From Planctomycetota bacterium (GTDB lineage: Bacteria; Planctomycetota; UBA1135; GCA-002686595): a DNA stretch of 64,000 nucleotides. How positions within the stretch are numbered: the first letter of the stretch is position 1; each line of letters opens with the position of its first letter. Made by a program: the position numbers and the translations under genes. Location: assembly GCA_016712565.1 (NCBI GenBank), contig JADJQU010000004.1, positions 372,001 to 436,000 of the forward strand, read 5' to 3'. Shown here one piece after another: positions 37,205 to 46,383 of the stretch. The notes under the pieces are model-generated. The model did no database searches. It was given only the letters and a program-made list of their open reading frames with translations, and had not been told where the DNA came from.

Positions 37205-40060
37205 ATGACTCGACCGACCGAGACCAGCTCGAGCACGCCGGAGGCCGGCCTGCACAAAGCCCCGATCGCCAACCGCCCCCCGCGCGAGGACCTGCGCGCC
37301 AAAGCCCTGCTGATGCAAACCGCGCGCACCCTCGACCATGGGGTCCTGGATTCCGTCATCGCCCGCGCCTTCGCGCAGACGATGCACATGATCTACGTGG
37401 CCAATTCGCGCCCGGACAAGCGCCCGGGGGACCCCAAGGTGGGCGGCCACCCGGCCTCTTGCGCGAGCTCGATCCACCTGCTGTCGGCCCTGCACCTCGT
37501 GATGCGCGAACCCCAGGACTTCGTGGCCTGCAAGCCCCACGCGTCCCCGGCGGACCACGCCCTGCACCACCTCCTGGAGCTGTTCCGACGGGAACCTCCC
37601 CTGGGGGAACGCAGCGTCTGGGTGGACGGCGCCACCGCCAAGCGCGCCATGCACGGGCTGCGGCGCTTCGCCACGCCCGCCGAGCCCGAGGGTTTTCAGA
37701 GCTACCACGCGCGCTCGGACCTGGACTCCTTCCACTTCCTGCCCTCGGGGTCGGTGGGCATCCCGCCGGTGAACTCGGCCTACCTGGCCCTGGCCTACCG
37801 CTACGCCCGGGACCACGGTTGGGACGTGCCCAAGGACGCCACGTTCTGGTCCCTGATCGGCGATTCGGAGTTCCGCGAAGGCTCGCTGCTCGAGGTCATG
37901 CCCGAGTGCGCCGAGCGCCAGCTGGGCAACGTGGTCTGGATCGTGGACTACAACCGCCAGAACCTGGACGGCACGCGCACCTCGAATCCCACGGCCCTGC
38001 AGGGCGCCGACTGCGAGCGCATCGAGCGCACGGCGGCCGCCAACGGCTGGCGCGTGGTCCAGCTGCGCCACGGCAGGCGGCGGGAGGAGCTCTTCGCCCA
38101 GGAGGGCGGCGCCGCGTTGCGCGCGCTCTTCGAGGGCGCCTTCACCGACTACGAATACCAGATGCTGCTGCTCAAGCGCGACGCGACCACGATCCGCGAG
38201 CGCGCACGGGCCAAGTCGCCCCAGGCCTTCGCCCTGCTGGCCAAGCTGAGCGACGCCGAGGTCGTGCGCGCTTTCGCCGACCTGGGCGGTCACGACCTCG
38301 AGGCGATCGTGGCGGCCTTCGACTTCGCCAAGCAACCCTCCGACCAACCTTGCCTGATCGTGGCCCACACGATCAAGGGCTGGAACCTGCAGTGCGTCGC
38401 CGACCCGTCGAACCACTCCGCGCTGCCGGACAAGCAGGAAGAGGGCGCGATCCTGGCCGCGGCGGGCCTCACCTGGGACGACCCCTTCGCGCTGTTCCCC
38501 GCCGAGTCCCCCGAGGGGAGCTTCCTCGCCCGGCGCCGGGACCAGTTCCGCGCGGGCATGGAGGCCCACGATCAACTGCGCGCCAGGAACCGCAACCTGG
38601 TGCGCGAGCGGATCGCCGCGGACGGCGGGATTCCCGCTTCCCTGGACATCGATTTGTCGCTGTTCCCCGTGGCCCACACCCAATGGATGTGGGGGCAATT
38701 GGCGGCCAAGCTGGTGCGCATCGGCACCGCCGACGAGGGCGGCCCCCACACGGGCAGCACCGAACTCACGGCCCACGACGCCCGCTGGCGCACGGCGGCC
38801 GACCTGGTGCTCACGCTGTCCCCCGACGTGGGCACCTCCACGAACATCTCCGGGGCCATGGACAGCAGGATCTACGGACCCGACGGGCACGTGCCCCTCG
38901 ACCAGGAACTGAAGCTCAAGCTGCGCCACCCGCAGCTCGTGACGCACACGGAGAAGTGGACGCGCCACGTGCGCTTCGAGATCGCCGAGGCGAACTGCAT
39001 GTCCGCGATCGGCTCGTTCGGCAAGCTGGGCCACTACACCGGCCTGCCGTTCGTGCCGATCATGACCGTCTACGATTTCTTCATCAAGCGCGCCCTCGAC
39101 CAGCTCTACTACGACCTCTATTGGGGCGCGGAGTTCATCCTCCTGGGCACGCCCTCGGGCGTGACGCTCTCCAGCGAAGGCGCCCAGCACTCCTGGAAGA
39201 GCGACATCCAGATGCCGAATCTGGTGACCTGGGAGCCCCTGTTCGCCGTGGAGATGGACTGGATCCTGTCGGACGCGATCCGACGGCAAATGGAGGACGA
39301 CAACACCGGTCGGCGCGGCGTGCTGGTGCGCGCGGTGACCCGGGCCATTCCCCAGAAGCTGCTCCTGGAATGCCTGCGCGAGACGCCGGCCCAGGGGGAG
39401 CTTTCCGACGGGGAGCTCCTGGCGCGCACCCGGGAGCACTGCCTGCAGGGCGCCTACTACCTGATCGACCGGCGCGGCGACGCGGAGTACGAGCCCGGCG
39501 ACAACGTGGTGCACGTGTTCACCATGGGCTCGGTGGCCACCGAGGCCGTGGAGGCCTCGCGCCGGCTGCGCGAGCGGGGCATCTGCGCCAACGTGATCGT
39601 GATCAGCTCCCCGGAACTGCTGCTGGGGATCCTGGGCGAGCGCAGCGAGTACCGCCACCTGCGCGAGACCCTGGGCGTGACGGGCGATCTGTACGCCGTG
39701 GAGGGCGCCGGGGATTCCGAGGTCGGCCTCCTGTCCCTGGCGGGCCGCCGCGTGCCGATCGTGGCCACCTGCGACGGCGAGGCGGGGCTCGTGGACAACA
39801 TCGGCTCGGTCGTGGGCGTCAAGCAGCAGACGCTGGCCGTGCGCAAGTTCTCCAAGTGCGGCCGCCCCGACGAGGTCTACGCCTACCACCACCTCGACGC
39901 GGACTCGATCGTCGAGGCGGCGGGCCGGGTGCTGTCGGAAACGGCCCTGGAGGACCTGCGGGTTTCCCCGGGCCTCCTCGAGCGCATCGCCGGCCGCGGA
40001 ACAGCGCGCCCCGACTGGCGCGAGTTGTGGCCCGAGGCCGGCGGCTCCCACCACGCCTAG
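37205..40060 (+). CDS. aceE: Homodimeric-type 2-oxoacid (pyruvate) dehydrogenase E1-like protein
   Basis: A 951-residue thiamine-diphosphate enzyme of transketolase fold, like the single-chain E1 of pyruvate dehydrogenase. After a 30-residue polar N-terminus it has VGGHPASCASSIHLLSALH, SGSVGIPPVNSAYLALAYRY, and the ThDP motif GDSEFREGSLLEV with the downstream VVWIVDYNRQNLDGTRTSNP. VAHTIKGWNLQ, then SPDVGTSTNISGAMD, FEIAEANCMSAIGSFGKLGH and DFFIKRALDQLYYDLYWGAE follow. It is about 60 residues longer than E. coli AceE and quite divergent, so the substrate is not certain. No E2 or E3 gene is nearby. The NUDIX gene follows after 8 bp. Confidence 0.75.
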   Translation: MTRPTETSSSTPEAGLHKAPIANRPPREDLRAKALLMQTARTLDHGVLDSVIARAFAQTMHMIYVANSRPDKRPGDPKVGGHPASCASSIHLLSALHLVMREPQDFVACKPHASPADHALHHLLELFRREPPLGERSVWVDGATAKRAMHGLRRFATPAEPEGFQSYHARSDLDSFHFLPSGSVGIPPVNSAYLALAYRYARDHGWDVPKDATFWSLIGDSEFREGSLLEVMPECAERQLGNVVWIVDYNRQNLDGTRTSNPTALQGADCERIERTAAANGWRVVQLRHGRRREELFAQEGGAALRALFEGAFTDYEYQMLLLKRDATTIRERARAKSPQAFALLAKLSDAEVVRAFADLGGHDLEAIVAAFDFAKQPSDQPCLIVAHTIKGWNLQCVADPSNHSALPDKQEEGAILAAAGLTWDDPFALFPAESPEGSFLARRRDQFRAGMEAHDQLRARNRNLVRERIAADGGIPASLDIDLSLFPVAHTQWMWGQLAAKLVRIGTADEGGPHTGSTELTAHDARWRTAADLVLTLSPDVGTSTNISGAMDSRIYGPDGHVPLDQELKLKLRHPQLVTHTEKWTRHVRFEIAEANCMSAIGSFGKLGHYTGLPFVPIMTVYDFFIKRALDQLYYDLYWGAEFILLGTPSGVTLSSEGAQHSWKSDIQMPNLVTWEPLFAVEMDWILSDAIRRQMEDDNTGRRGVLVRAVTRAIPQKLLLECLRETPAQGELSDGELLARTREHCLQGAYYLIDRRGDAEYEPGDNVVHVFTMGSVATEAVEASRRLRERGICANVIVISSPELLLGILGERSEYRHLRETLGVTGDLYAVEGAGDSEVGLLSLAGRRVPIVATCDGEAGLVDNIGSVVGVKQQTLAVRKFSKCGRPDEVYAYHHLDADSIVEAAGRVLSETALEDLRVSPGLLERIAGRGTARPDWRELWPEAGGSHHA

Positions 40061-40068
40061 GGGCTCCC

Positions 40069-40644
40069 GTGGGCGCAGAGGTCCCCGAGGAGCCGGCGGC
40101 CTTCGCGCCGTTCCCGTGCCTTTCCACGCTGCGCATCTACGACTCGCGCTGGTGCGGATTGCGGCGCGACCTCTTGCGGCTCCACACCGGACGCGAGCAG
40201 GAGCACCACGTGATCGAAATCAGCGACGCCGTGGCGGTGGTGCCGGTGCTCGAGGACGGCCGCGTGGCCCTGATCGGCCAGTACCGCTACGTGCACGGCA
40301 AGACCCACTGGGAAGTTCCCGCCGGGCGCGTCTCCCCGGGCGAGTCGGCCCGCGACGCGGCCGTGCGCGAGCTGCGGGAGGAAGCGGGACTGCGGGCCGC
40401 CTCCTGGAACCCGCTGCCCGGCTTCTATCCGATCAACGGCATCAGCCCCCACTTCGCCCACGCCTTCGTGGCCGAGGGCTGCAGCGTGGCGGGCGAGCCC
40501 GAGCCCGAGGACAGCGAGCAACTGGTGCGGCGCTTTTTCACGCGCGCCGAGATCGAGGGGCTCTTGGACGCGGGCCGCTTCGCCGACGCCTTCACGGCCC
40601 TGTGCCTGGCCTACTGGCTGCGGCGCACGGCGCGTCCGGGCTGA
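40069..40644 (+). CDS. NUDIX hydrolase, ADP-ribose pyrophosphatase-like
   Basis: A 191-residue NUDIX protein. The NUDIX box GRVSPGESARDAAVREL plus REEAGL matches G-x5-E-x7-REUxEExGU exactly. The preceding VAVVPVLEDGRVALIGQYRY and HWEVPAGR, and the downstream GFYPINGISPHFAHAFVAEG, are typical of ADP-sugar pyrophosphatases. Nothing indicates a more specific substrate. GTG 40069 lies 8 bp after the E1-like gene, so both are probably on one transcript. The 3' end abuts the convergent terC. Confidence 0.88.
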   Translation: MGAEVPEEPAAFAPFPCLSTLRIYDSRWCGLRRDLLRLHTGREQEHHVIEISDAVAVVPVLEDGRVALIGQYRYVHGKTHWEVPAGRVSPGESARDAAVRELREEAGLRAASWNPLPGFYPINGISPHFAHAFVAEGCSVAGEPEPEDSEQLVRRFFTRAEIEGLLDAGRFADAFTALCLAYWLRRTARPG

Positions 40645-40645
40645 C

Positions 40646-41722
40646 TCAGGCCCGCTTGCGCGTGGCCACCAGGGAGCCCACCACGCCCAGGGCCAGCACG
40701 CCGCAGATCACGGCAAGCGACACGTCCGTGTCCACCTTCCACTGGGTGTGCACCAGCATCATCTTCACGCCCACGAAGAGCAGCACCACGATCAGGGCGG
40801 GCTTCAGGTACTTGAAGCGCGACAGGAGGCTCGCCAGGCAGAAGTACAGGGAGCGCAGCCCCAGGATCGCGAAAACGTTCGAGGTGAAGACCAGGAAGGG
40901 ATCGGCCGTGATGGCGAAGATCGCCGGAATGGAGTCCACCGCGAAGACGACGTCCGGGAACTCGACCATCACCAGGGCGAGCAAGAGCGGCGTGCCGAAG
41001 AATTTCGACTTGCCCTGGGCATCGGCCATCCGGACGAAGAACCGATCCCCTTGGAAATCACGGGTGATCGGGAACAGCCTGCGCACCAGGATCACGACCA
41101 GGTTCTTCTCCGGGTCGATGTTCGTGCTCGACATCCAGGCCATCTTCAGCGCCGTGACGATCAAGATCCCGCCGAAGACGTAGATGATCCAGGACACGTT
41201 CTGCAGGAGCACCGCGCCCACGGCGATCATCGCTCCGCGCATGACCAAGGCTCCGAGCACGCCCCAGAACAGCACCCGGTGCTGCAGCCGATCGGGCACG
41301 GCGAAGAAGCTGAAGACCAGCGCGATCACGAACACGTTGTCGATCGACAGCGATTTCTCGACCACGTAGCCGGTGAAGAACAATTCGGCCGCTTCGCGCC
41401 CCCCCACCAGGGCCTGGATGCTGCCGTTCACCTGGGGCACGTCGATGCCCAGCCCCAGCCAGTGGTGCTCGTAGGCGAAGTAGACCAGCACGTTGAACAG
41501 GAGCGCCGTGGTGACCCACACGGCCGTCCAGATCGAGGCCTCGCGGATGGAAACCACGTGGGCCTCGCGGTGGAACACGCCCAGGTCCAGGGCCAGGAAC
41601 GTCAGCACCAGGACCAGGAAGCCGGCGTAGGCCCAGAAGACTCCCGGGGACTCCGCGGACTGCTCCAGAAGTGTGGAAAGGACCGGAGACGACCCGGTGG
41701 GCAAGCTCAGAGTCGCGAGCAT
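40646..41722 (-). CDS. TerC-family integral membrane protein
   Basis: A 358-residue protein with about nine transmembrane helices. TerC/Alx signatures are present: FFTGYVVEKSLSIDNVFVIA, RVLFWGVLGALVMRGAMI, and VMVEFPDVVFAVDSIPAIFA, which carry the conserved acidic residues thought to bind metal. The last conserved part is ITADPFLVFTSNVFAILGLR. Family members export manganese or help metalate secreted enzymes. No riboswitch-like element is obvious upstream. It is monocistronic, with about 190 bp to the next gene on its strand. Confidence 0.88.
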   Translation of the reverse strand: MLATLSLPTGSSPVLSTLLEQSAESPGVFWAYAGFLVLVLTFLALDLGVFHREAHVVSIREASIWTAVWVTTALLFNVLVYFAYEHHWLGLGIDVPQVNGSIQALVGGREAAELFFTGYVVEKSLSIDNVFVIALVFSFFAVPDRLQHRVLFWGVLGALVMRGAMIAVGAVLLQNVSWIIYVFGGILIVTALKMAWMSSTNIDPEKNLVVILVRRLFPITRDFQGDRFFVRMADAQGKSKFFGTPLLLALVMVEFPDVVFAVDSIPAIFAITADPFLVFTSNVFAILGLRSLYFCLASLLSRFKYLKPALIVVLLFVGVKMMLVHTQWKVDTDVSLAVICGVLALGVVGSLVATRKRA

Positions 41723-41914
41723 GGGCTGAACGCTGGGGGAGCTGGGGGAGAGACCCGCGGTCTGGGACGGCCGGGGGAATGGGCGCGATTCGTAGCCCGC
41801 GGTTCTCGCACCTCAATCCGAAACCGGAGGAATCGGAGTGGGGATTTCGCTCCCCGGGCTCCCGCCACCGGGTCGTGCTCCGGACAGGGGGTCGGGTCCC
41901 CCCCTGGGCCGCTC

Positions 41915-43225
41915 TCAGGCCTTGAAGTAGTTGGGTTGGCCCGCCATGCGCGAGGCCAGGGCGTTGCGCGTGTCTACGACGAGCTTCGCACTGCGCGCGA
42001 TCAGGTCCCAGTCGAAGCGCCGGTGGTCGGTGGCCACCACGACGGCGTCGAAGCCGGCCAGGTTCTCGGCCGAAAGCTCCAGGGACACGTGGTGGCCGAG
42101 ATCGTGCTCGCGCATCCGGGGCGGAACGGCCACGTGGGGATCGGAGTAGCGGACCTGCGCCCCCAGTCCCTCGAACAACTCGATCAATTCGATGGCCGGC
42201 GATTCACGCACGTCGTCCACGTCGGGCTTGTAGGCCAGGCCCAGCACGAGCAGCTTGGAGCCCCGCACGGCCTTGCCCACGCTGTTCAAGGCGAGCATGG
42301 ACTTTTCCACCACGTAGTGCGGCATGCGAGTGTTGATCTCGCCCGCGAGCTCGATGAACTTGGTGGCGTGGCCCGCCCGACGGGCGACCCAAGTCAGGTA
42401 GAACGGGTCGATCGGGATGCAGTGGCCCCCCAGGCCCGGCCCGGGAGTGAAGCGCATGAACCCGAAGGGCTTGGTGGCCGCCGCTTCGATCACTTCCCAG
42501 ACGTCGATGTGCATGCCGTCCAGGATCACCTTGAGCTCGTTGACCAGGGCGATGTTGATCGAGCGGAAGATGTTCTCCAGGAGCTTGGCCGACTCGGCCA
42601 CCTCCGCGGAGCTGACCCGGATGGCCTGCTGGACGGCCGCGGCATACAGCGCATGGGCCGCCGCGCCCGAGCGTTCGCAGGTTCCGCCGACGAGCTTGGG
42701 AATCGTGCGCGTGTCGAAGTCCTTGCGACCGGGGTCCTCGCGCTCGGGCGAAAAGGCCAGCAGGAAGTCCTGACCACAGGCGAGCCCCGAGCGCTCCAGG
42801 ATCGGCCGCAGGAAGTCCCGGGTGGTGCCGGGGTAGGTGGTCGACTCGAGCACCACGAGCTGGTCCCGGCGCAGGGTCTTGGCGATGGCCTCGCCCGAGC
42901 GCTCGATGAACGACAGATCGGGTTCCTTGAACTCCCCCAGCGGTGTCGGAACGCAGATCAGGATGGCGTCGGCCTCGCCCAAACGGCCGAACTCGCCGGT
43001 GGCCTCGAAGCGGCGCGAGTCGCGCATGCGCCGGGTCATGTCCTCCCCCAGGTGGTGGAGGTACTGCTCGCCGCGGGCGAGTTGCTCGATCTTGGTCGGG
43101 TCGGTGTCGAACCCGAGCACAGGGAAGCCTGCGTCCACGAAGGCCGCGGCCAGGGGCAATCCAACGTACCCCAGGCCCACGACACCGACGACGGCCCGGC
43201 GGGATTCGATCTTTTGCTGCAGCAT
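41915..43225 (-). CDS. Nucleotide-sugar (UDP-HexNAc/UDP-glucose type) 6-dehydrogenase
   Basis: A 436-residue NAD-dependent UDP-sugar dehydrogenase giving a UDP-uronic acid for polysaccharide synthesis. The Rossmann motif GVVGLGYVGLPLAAAF is at residues 13-28. DAILICVPTPLGEFKEPDLS, VVLESTTYPGTTRDFL and LAFSPEREDPG follow. The catalytic Cys lies in GPGLGGHCIPIDPFYLTW. The C-terminal domain has LGLAYKPDVDDVRESPA. The FSPERxDPG pattern points to UDP-N-acetyl-hexosamine rather than UDP-glucose dehydrogenases (WbpA/WbpO group). The start is ATG 43225. The MITE-like element lies 58 bp upstream. Confidence 0.88.
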   Translation of the reverse strand: MLQQKIESRRAVVGVVGLGYVGLPLAAAFVDAGFPVLGFDTDPTKIEQLARGEQYLHHLGEDMTRRMRDSRRFEATGEFGRLGEADAILICVPTPLGEFKEPDLSFIERSGEAIAKTLRRDQLVVLESTTYPGTTRDFLRPILERSGLACGQDFLLAFSPEREDPGRKDFDTRTIPKLVGGTCERSGAAAHALYAAAVQQAIRVSSAEVAESAKLLENIFRSINIALVNELKVILDGMHIDVWEVIEAAATKPFGFMRFTPGPGLGGHCIPIDPFYLTWVARRAGHATKFIELAGEINTRMPHYVVEKSMLALNSVGKAVRGSKLLVLGLAYKPDVDDVRESPAIELIELFEGLGAQVRYSDPHVAVPPRMREHDLGHHVSLELSAENLAGFDAVVVATDHRRFDWDLIARSAKLVVDTRNALASRMAGQPNYFKA

Positions 43226-43283
43226 GGGGAATGGCGGCCTATCGGCCCGGGGAGCACCGCCACGTGAGCAGCGGGCGGAAGAG

Positions 43284-43452
43284 ACTAGTGTCCTGATCCA
43301 GAAGTACGCCGACAAACTCGGCCCGCCTGCGGCCCCCTGGCTGCGTTGCCCCTCCTCCGAGTGTTGCAGCGAACACGCGTCGTCGCGGCGCCTTGCCAGG
43401 AATCCGCATTCAGGCCGCCTTTGCCAACGTACTTCTGGATCACGACACTAGT
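43284..43452. mobile_element. MITE-like element with imperfect terminal inverted repeats
   Basis: The left end reads CTAGTGTCCTGATCCAGAAG and continues TACG. The right end, read on the minus strand, is CTAGTGTCGTGATCCAGAAG, also followed by TACG. Only one base differs in the first 24, with weaker similarity over about 50 bp of each arm. The 169-bp element has no transposase gene. The outer CTAG could be a 4-bp target duplication of IS5 type (YTAR), or the TA within it an IS630/mariner-type duplication. It lies between the divergent sugar dehydrogenase and deacetylase genes and may carry promoter sequence. No second copy is in the window. Confidence 0.7.
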
Positions 43453-43504
43453 GTCCAGCAGGGAGCCTGTGGAGCACCGGCCCGCCTTGGGGGACAATCT
43501 CCCC

Positions 43505-44617
43505 ATGGAAACCCCGCAGCCCCGACGATCCGGGCCCCCCGGAGCTCCCGGGGACGGCCCGGGCCCCAGGGCGCGGGAGCGGGCGGGCGACCCGCGGCGG
43601 AATCCGGCGGCCTCGGGGGCCGGCGGCTCCGCTGGCCTCGCGGGCAGCCTGGCGCCGACCGGCATCGTCACCCACGCCGCCTGCCTGGAGCACTACGCGG
43701 GGCCCGGACATCCCGAGTGCCCCGAGCGCCTCACGGCGGTGCTCCGCGCCCTGGGCGCCGAGACCGAAGCGGGGCCGCCGGACGCCGAGTGCCCCGCGGG
43801 AACCGTGTGGCTCCAGGCCCCCCGCGCCGACCTCGCGGCCATCGAGGCCGTGCACTCGACGCGCCTGGCCCCGGCGATCCAGGCCGCCTGCCTGGGGGGT
43901 CGCGCCCTGCTCGACGATGGCGACACCTACGTCTGCAGCGAGTCCTACACGGCCGCCCTGCACGCCGTCGGCGGAACCCTGGCGGCCGTGGAGCACGTGC
44001 TCGCGGGGACCTGGAAGTCCGCCTTCGTGGCCGTCCGCCCGCCCGGCCACCACGCCGAAGAAAGCGCGGCCATGGGCTTTTGCCTGTTCAACAACGTGGC
44101 CGTGGCCGCCCGGGCCCTGCGCGCGCGCGGTGTCGAGCGCGTGGCCATCGTCGATTTCGACGTGCACCACGGCAACGGAACGCAGCACCTGTTCGAGCGG
44201 GACCCCACGATCTTCTACGGCAGCCAACACCAATACCCCCACTACCCGGGCACGGGCGCGGCGAGCGAGCGCGGCCTGGGCCCCGGCGAGGGCACCACGC
44301 TCAACTGCCCGCTCCCGGCGGGCAGCGGCGATCGCGAATGGCTGGAGGCCCTCGAAGGACGCCTGCTGCGGGAGCTCGAGCAATTCCGTCCGCAGTTCCT
44401 GCTGATCTCCGCCGGCTTCGATGCCCACCGGCAAGACCCGCTCTCCGGCACGCGCGTCACGACCGAGGGCTTTCGCGAAATGTCGCGCTCCCTGGTGGAC
44501 TTCGCGCGCAGCCACTGCGGCGGCCGCGTGGTGAGCGTTCTGGAGGGCGGCTATCACCTCTCGGCCCTGGCGGCCTCGGCTCGCGTTCACGTGGAGCAGT
44601 TGCTGCGCGCCGTCTAG
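43505..44617 (+). CDS. Histone deacetylase-family (acetoin utilisation/APAH-like) deacetylase
   Basis: A 370-residue zinc deacetylase of arginase/HDAC fold. Motifs in order: HPECPERLTAVLRAL, AVRPPGHHAE (catalytic His pair), AMGFCLFNNVAVAARAL, IVDFDVHHGNGTQHLF (Asp and His zinc ligands), FLLISAGFDAHRQDPLSG (second Asp), and SVLEGGYHLSALA (Tyr). Bacterial members act on acetylpolyamines or on small acetylated compounds; no histones are implied. About 50 N-terminal residues before LAPTGIVTHAACLEHYAG are low complexity, so a later start is possible. It lies 52 bp from the MITE-like element. Confidence 0.9.
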   Translation: METPQPRRSGPPGAPGDGPGPRARERAGDPRRNPAASGAGGSAGLAGSLAPTGIVTHAACLEHYAGPGHPECPERLTAVLRALGAETEAGPPDAECPAGTVWLQAPRADLAAIEAVHSTRLAPAIQAACLGGRALLDDGDTYVCSESYTAALHAVGGTLAAVEHVLAGTWKSAFVAVRPPGHHAEESAAMGFCLFNNVAVAARALRARGVERVAIVDFDVHHGNGTQHLFERDPTIFYGSQHQYPHYPGTGAASERGLGPGEGTTLNCPLPAGSGDREWLEALEGRLLRELEQFRPQFLLISAGFDAHRQDPLSGTRVTTEGFREMSRSLVDFARSHCGGRVVSVLEGGYHLSALAASARVHVEQLLRAV

Positions 44618-45482
44618 CCGCCCGTTGAAGCCCCCCCTGCCGCGGCCGAGCTTGCTTCGGCGCTCCTGCGTCGCGCGGCGAGGTCCACGACCATCGGCGA
44701 GAAGAACATGGCGTCGGGGTTCGCCTCGGCCGCGGCCCATTCGGCGAGGAAGCGCGCACGCTCGGCCGTGCTCAGCAGACCCTGTTCCTCCAGGGCGGCC
44801 GAGTAGTGCGGAAAAAAAGCGCCGGCCCAGCGAAAAGCGGGCGAGTCGGGACCACCGCAGAGCACATGGGGGGTCTGGTCGATGATCTCCAGCCCGGCCG
44901 CGCGCATCCAGCCGGGCAGGCGAGCGGCGACGAACGCATCGCCGCCGCGGCTGGCGTACCAGGCGCGCGTGGCGCGCACCGCGGCGCGCAGGCCCTCGCT
45001 TTCGGGGAACAGTGCAATGCCCTCGTGCTGGTAGTCCTCCACCGCGAGCACCCCACCGGGGGACAAGAGTTCGGCCAGTCGCCGCACCACGCGGTCGATC
45101 CCCGGCGGGAAGAAAGCACCCAGCGGGCGAAGATCAAGTCGAAGCTCCTGGGCGGAAAGGGCAGCTCCTCCAGTCGAGCGCGCACGCAGCGGATCCTCGC
45201 CGAGCCCGGGACCGACGGCAGCTCTCCGCGGTCCCCCAGGCGCTCGAGCCGCTCGATCCACTTCGGCGACTCATCGAGGGCCACCACGCTGCCCGTGGGC
45301 CCCGCGCGGCGCGCCAGGGACTCGAGCACCAGTCCCGGCCCGCAGCCCAGGTCCAGGATGCGCGAACCGGGCCGCAGTCCCAGCCGATCCAGGAAGCGCT
45401 CGGTCACCGGGCCCCAGACCTCGTGCTGAAACGTGAGACGCGCCAGTTCTCGGTCGCCGGTCTCGAGGACGTAGGTGCTCAT
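44614..45482 (-). CDS. SAM-dependent methyltransferase, frameshifted in this sequence
   Basis: A class I methyltransferase of about 289 residues. It starts MSTYVLETGDRELARLTFQH, with the SAM motif SRILDLGCGPGLVLESLA and acidic turn SVVALDESPKWIERLE, then SFDLIFARWVL. The frame breaks near 45115 (in a CTTTCTTCC tract) and resumes FFPPGIDRVVRRLAELLSPG, GVLAVEDYQHEG and a C-terminal helical part. One missing T or C would restore it. The substrate is unknown. The ATG at 45482 is divergent from the radical SAM gene at 45508, leaving 25 bp for both promoters. The 3' end overlaps the deacetylase gene by 4 bp. Confidence 0.8.
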
Positions 45483-45507
45483 GGGTGGTCTTGGATACTC
45501 TAGCCCC

Positions 45508-46365
45508 GTGTCCCAGCCGCTCTCCACCCAGGACCACGACCGCCGCCGAGGCGGGCGCACCTATGTGTACCCGGTGGTCTCGCGCCGCGCCCGCGGCGTG
45601 TCGGTGGGGATCAACCTGAATCCCAATCAGGCCTGCAATTGGCGCTGCGTCTATTGTCAGGTGCCCGGGCTGGTGTTCGGCAACGCGCCGGCGATCGATC
45701 TGGGGCTGCTCGAGCGTGAGCTGCGCGAGCAACTCGCCGAGGTGCTGGCGCCCGGCTGGCTCGAACGGCATGCCCCCGAGGGCTCGCGGCGTCTCAACGA
45801 CGTGGCGCTCTCAGGCGACGGCGAGCCGACCAGTTCCAGAGCGCTTCCCGAGGTGCTCGCGATCATCGCGCGCACCCTGGAGGCCCAGGCACTGCTCCAG
45901 AAGATACGGGTGGTGTTGATCACCAACGGCTCGCTGATGCACCTGGAGCACGTGCAGCTCGCCATCCGCCGCCTGGCGCAGCTTGGGGGCGAAGTCTGGT
46001 TCAAGCTCGACAGCGCGACCGATCGGGGATTGGTGCGCGTCAACAACTACGCCGGCGGCAGCGCGCGCCAGGCACGGCACCTGGAACTTTGTGCCCGCGC
46101 CGCGCCCACGTGGATCCAGACCTGCATGTTCGCCCAAGACGGCGTCGAACCCAGCGCCGACGAGCAGGCCGCCTACCTGGCCCAAATCGAGGCGCTCGTG
46201 CGCGCGGAGGTCCCGCTGCGCGGCGTGCACCTCTACACGCTCGCGCGCCCCTCGCGCCAGCCCGAGGCCCCGAGGTTGAAGGCACTGGACGGGGACTGGC
46301 TCGAGAGTTTCGCCGAAAAAATCCGCGTCCGCGGAATGCCGGTCAGCGTGGCTCCCGAGACCTGA
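45508..46365 (+). CDS. Radical SAM protein
   Basis: A 285-residue radical SAM enzyme. The cluster motif CNWRCVYCQ (C-x3-C-x2-C) follows GVSVGINLNPNQA at about residues 40-60. The GGE-like segment is LSGDGEPTSS, and a strand-helix repeat follows (KIRVVLITNGSLMH, GEVWFKLDSATDRGLVRVNN). The arrangement YPVVSRRARGVSVGINLNP-CNWRCVYCQVPG is that of the stand-alone Fe-S oxidoreductases related to the wyosine enzyme (COG0731). The substrate is unknown. The GTG at 45508 gives the best N-terminus. Confidence 0.85.
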   Translation: MSQPLSTQDHDRRRGGRTYVYPVVSRRARGVSVGINLNPNQACNWRCVYCQVPGLVFGNAPAIDLGLLERELREQLAEVLAPGWLERHAPEGSRRLNDVALSGDGEPTSSRALPEVLAIIARTLEAQALLQKIRVVLITNGSLMHLEHVQLAIRRLAQLGGEVWFKLDSATDRGLVRVNNYAGGSARQARHLELCARAAPTWIQTCMFAQDGVEPSADEQAAYLAQIEALVRAEVPLRGVHLYTLARPSRQPEAPRLKALDGDWLESFAEKIRVRGMPVSVAPET

Positions 46366-46383
46366 GGCCCGGCCGCGCCGCCG

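Noticed and set aside
37199..40054. 951-codon minus-strand open frame opposite the E1-like gene
   Set aside because: It is an antisense shadow. The plus strand carries the complete thiamine diphosphate motif set.
43284..43452. Coding fragment of a transposase within the MITE-like element
   Set aside because: Both strands read through with similar VIQKY-like starts only because the ends are inverted repeats. There is no DDE motif.
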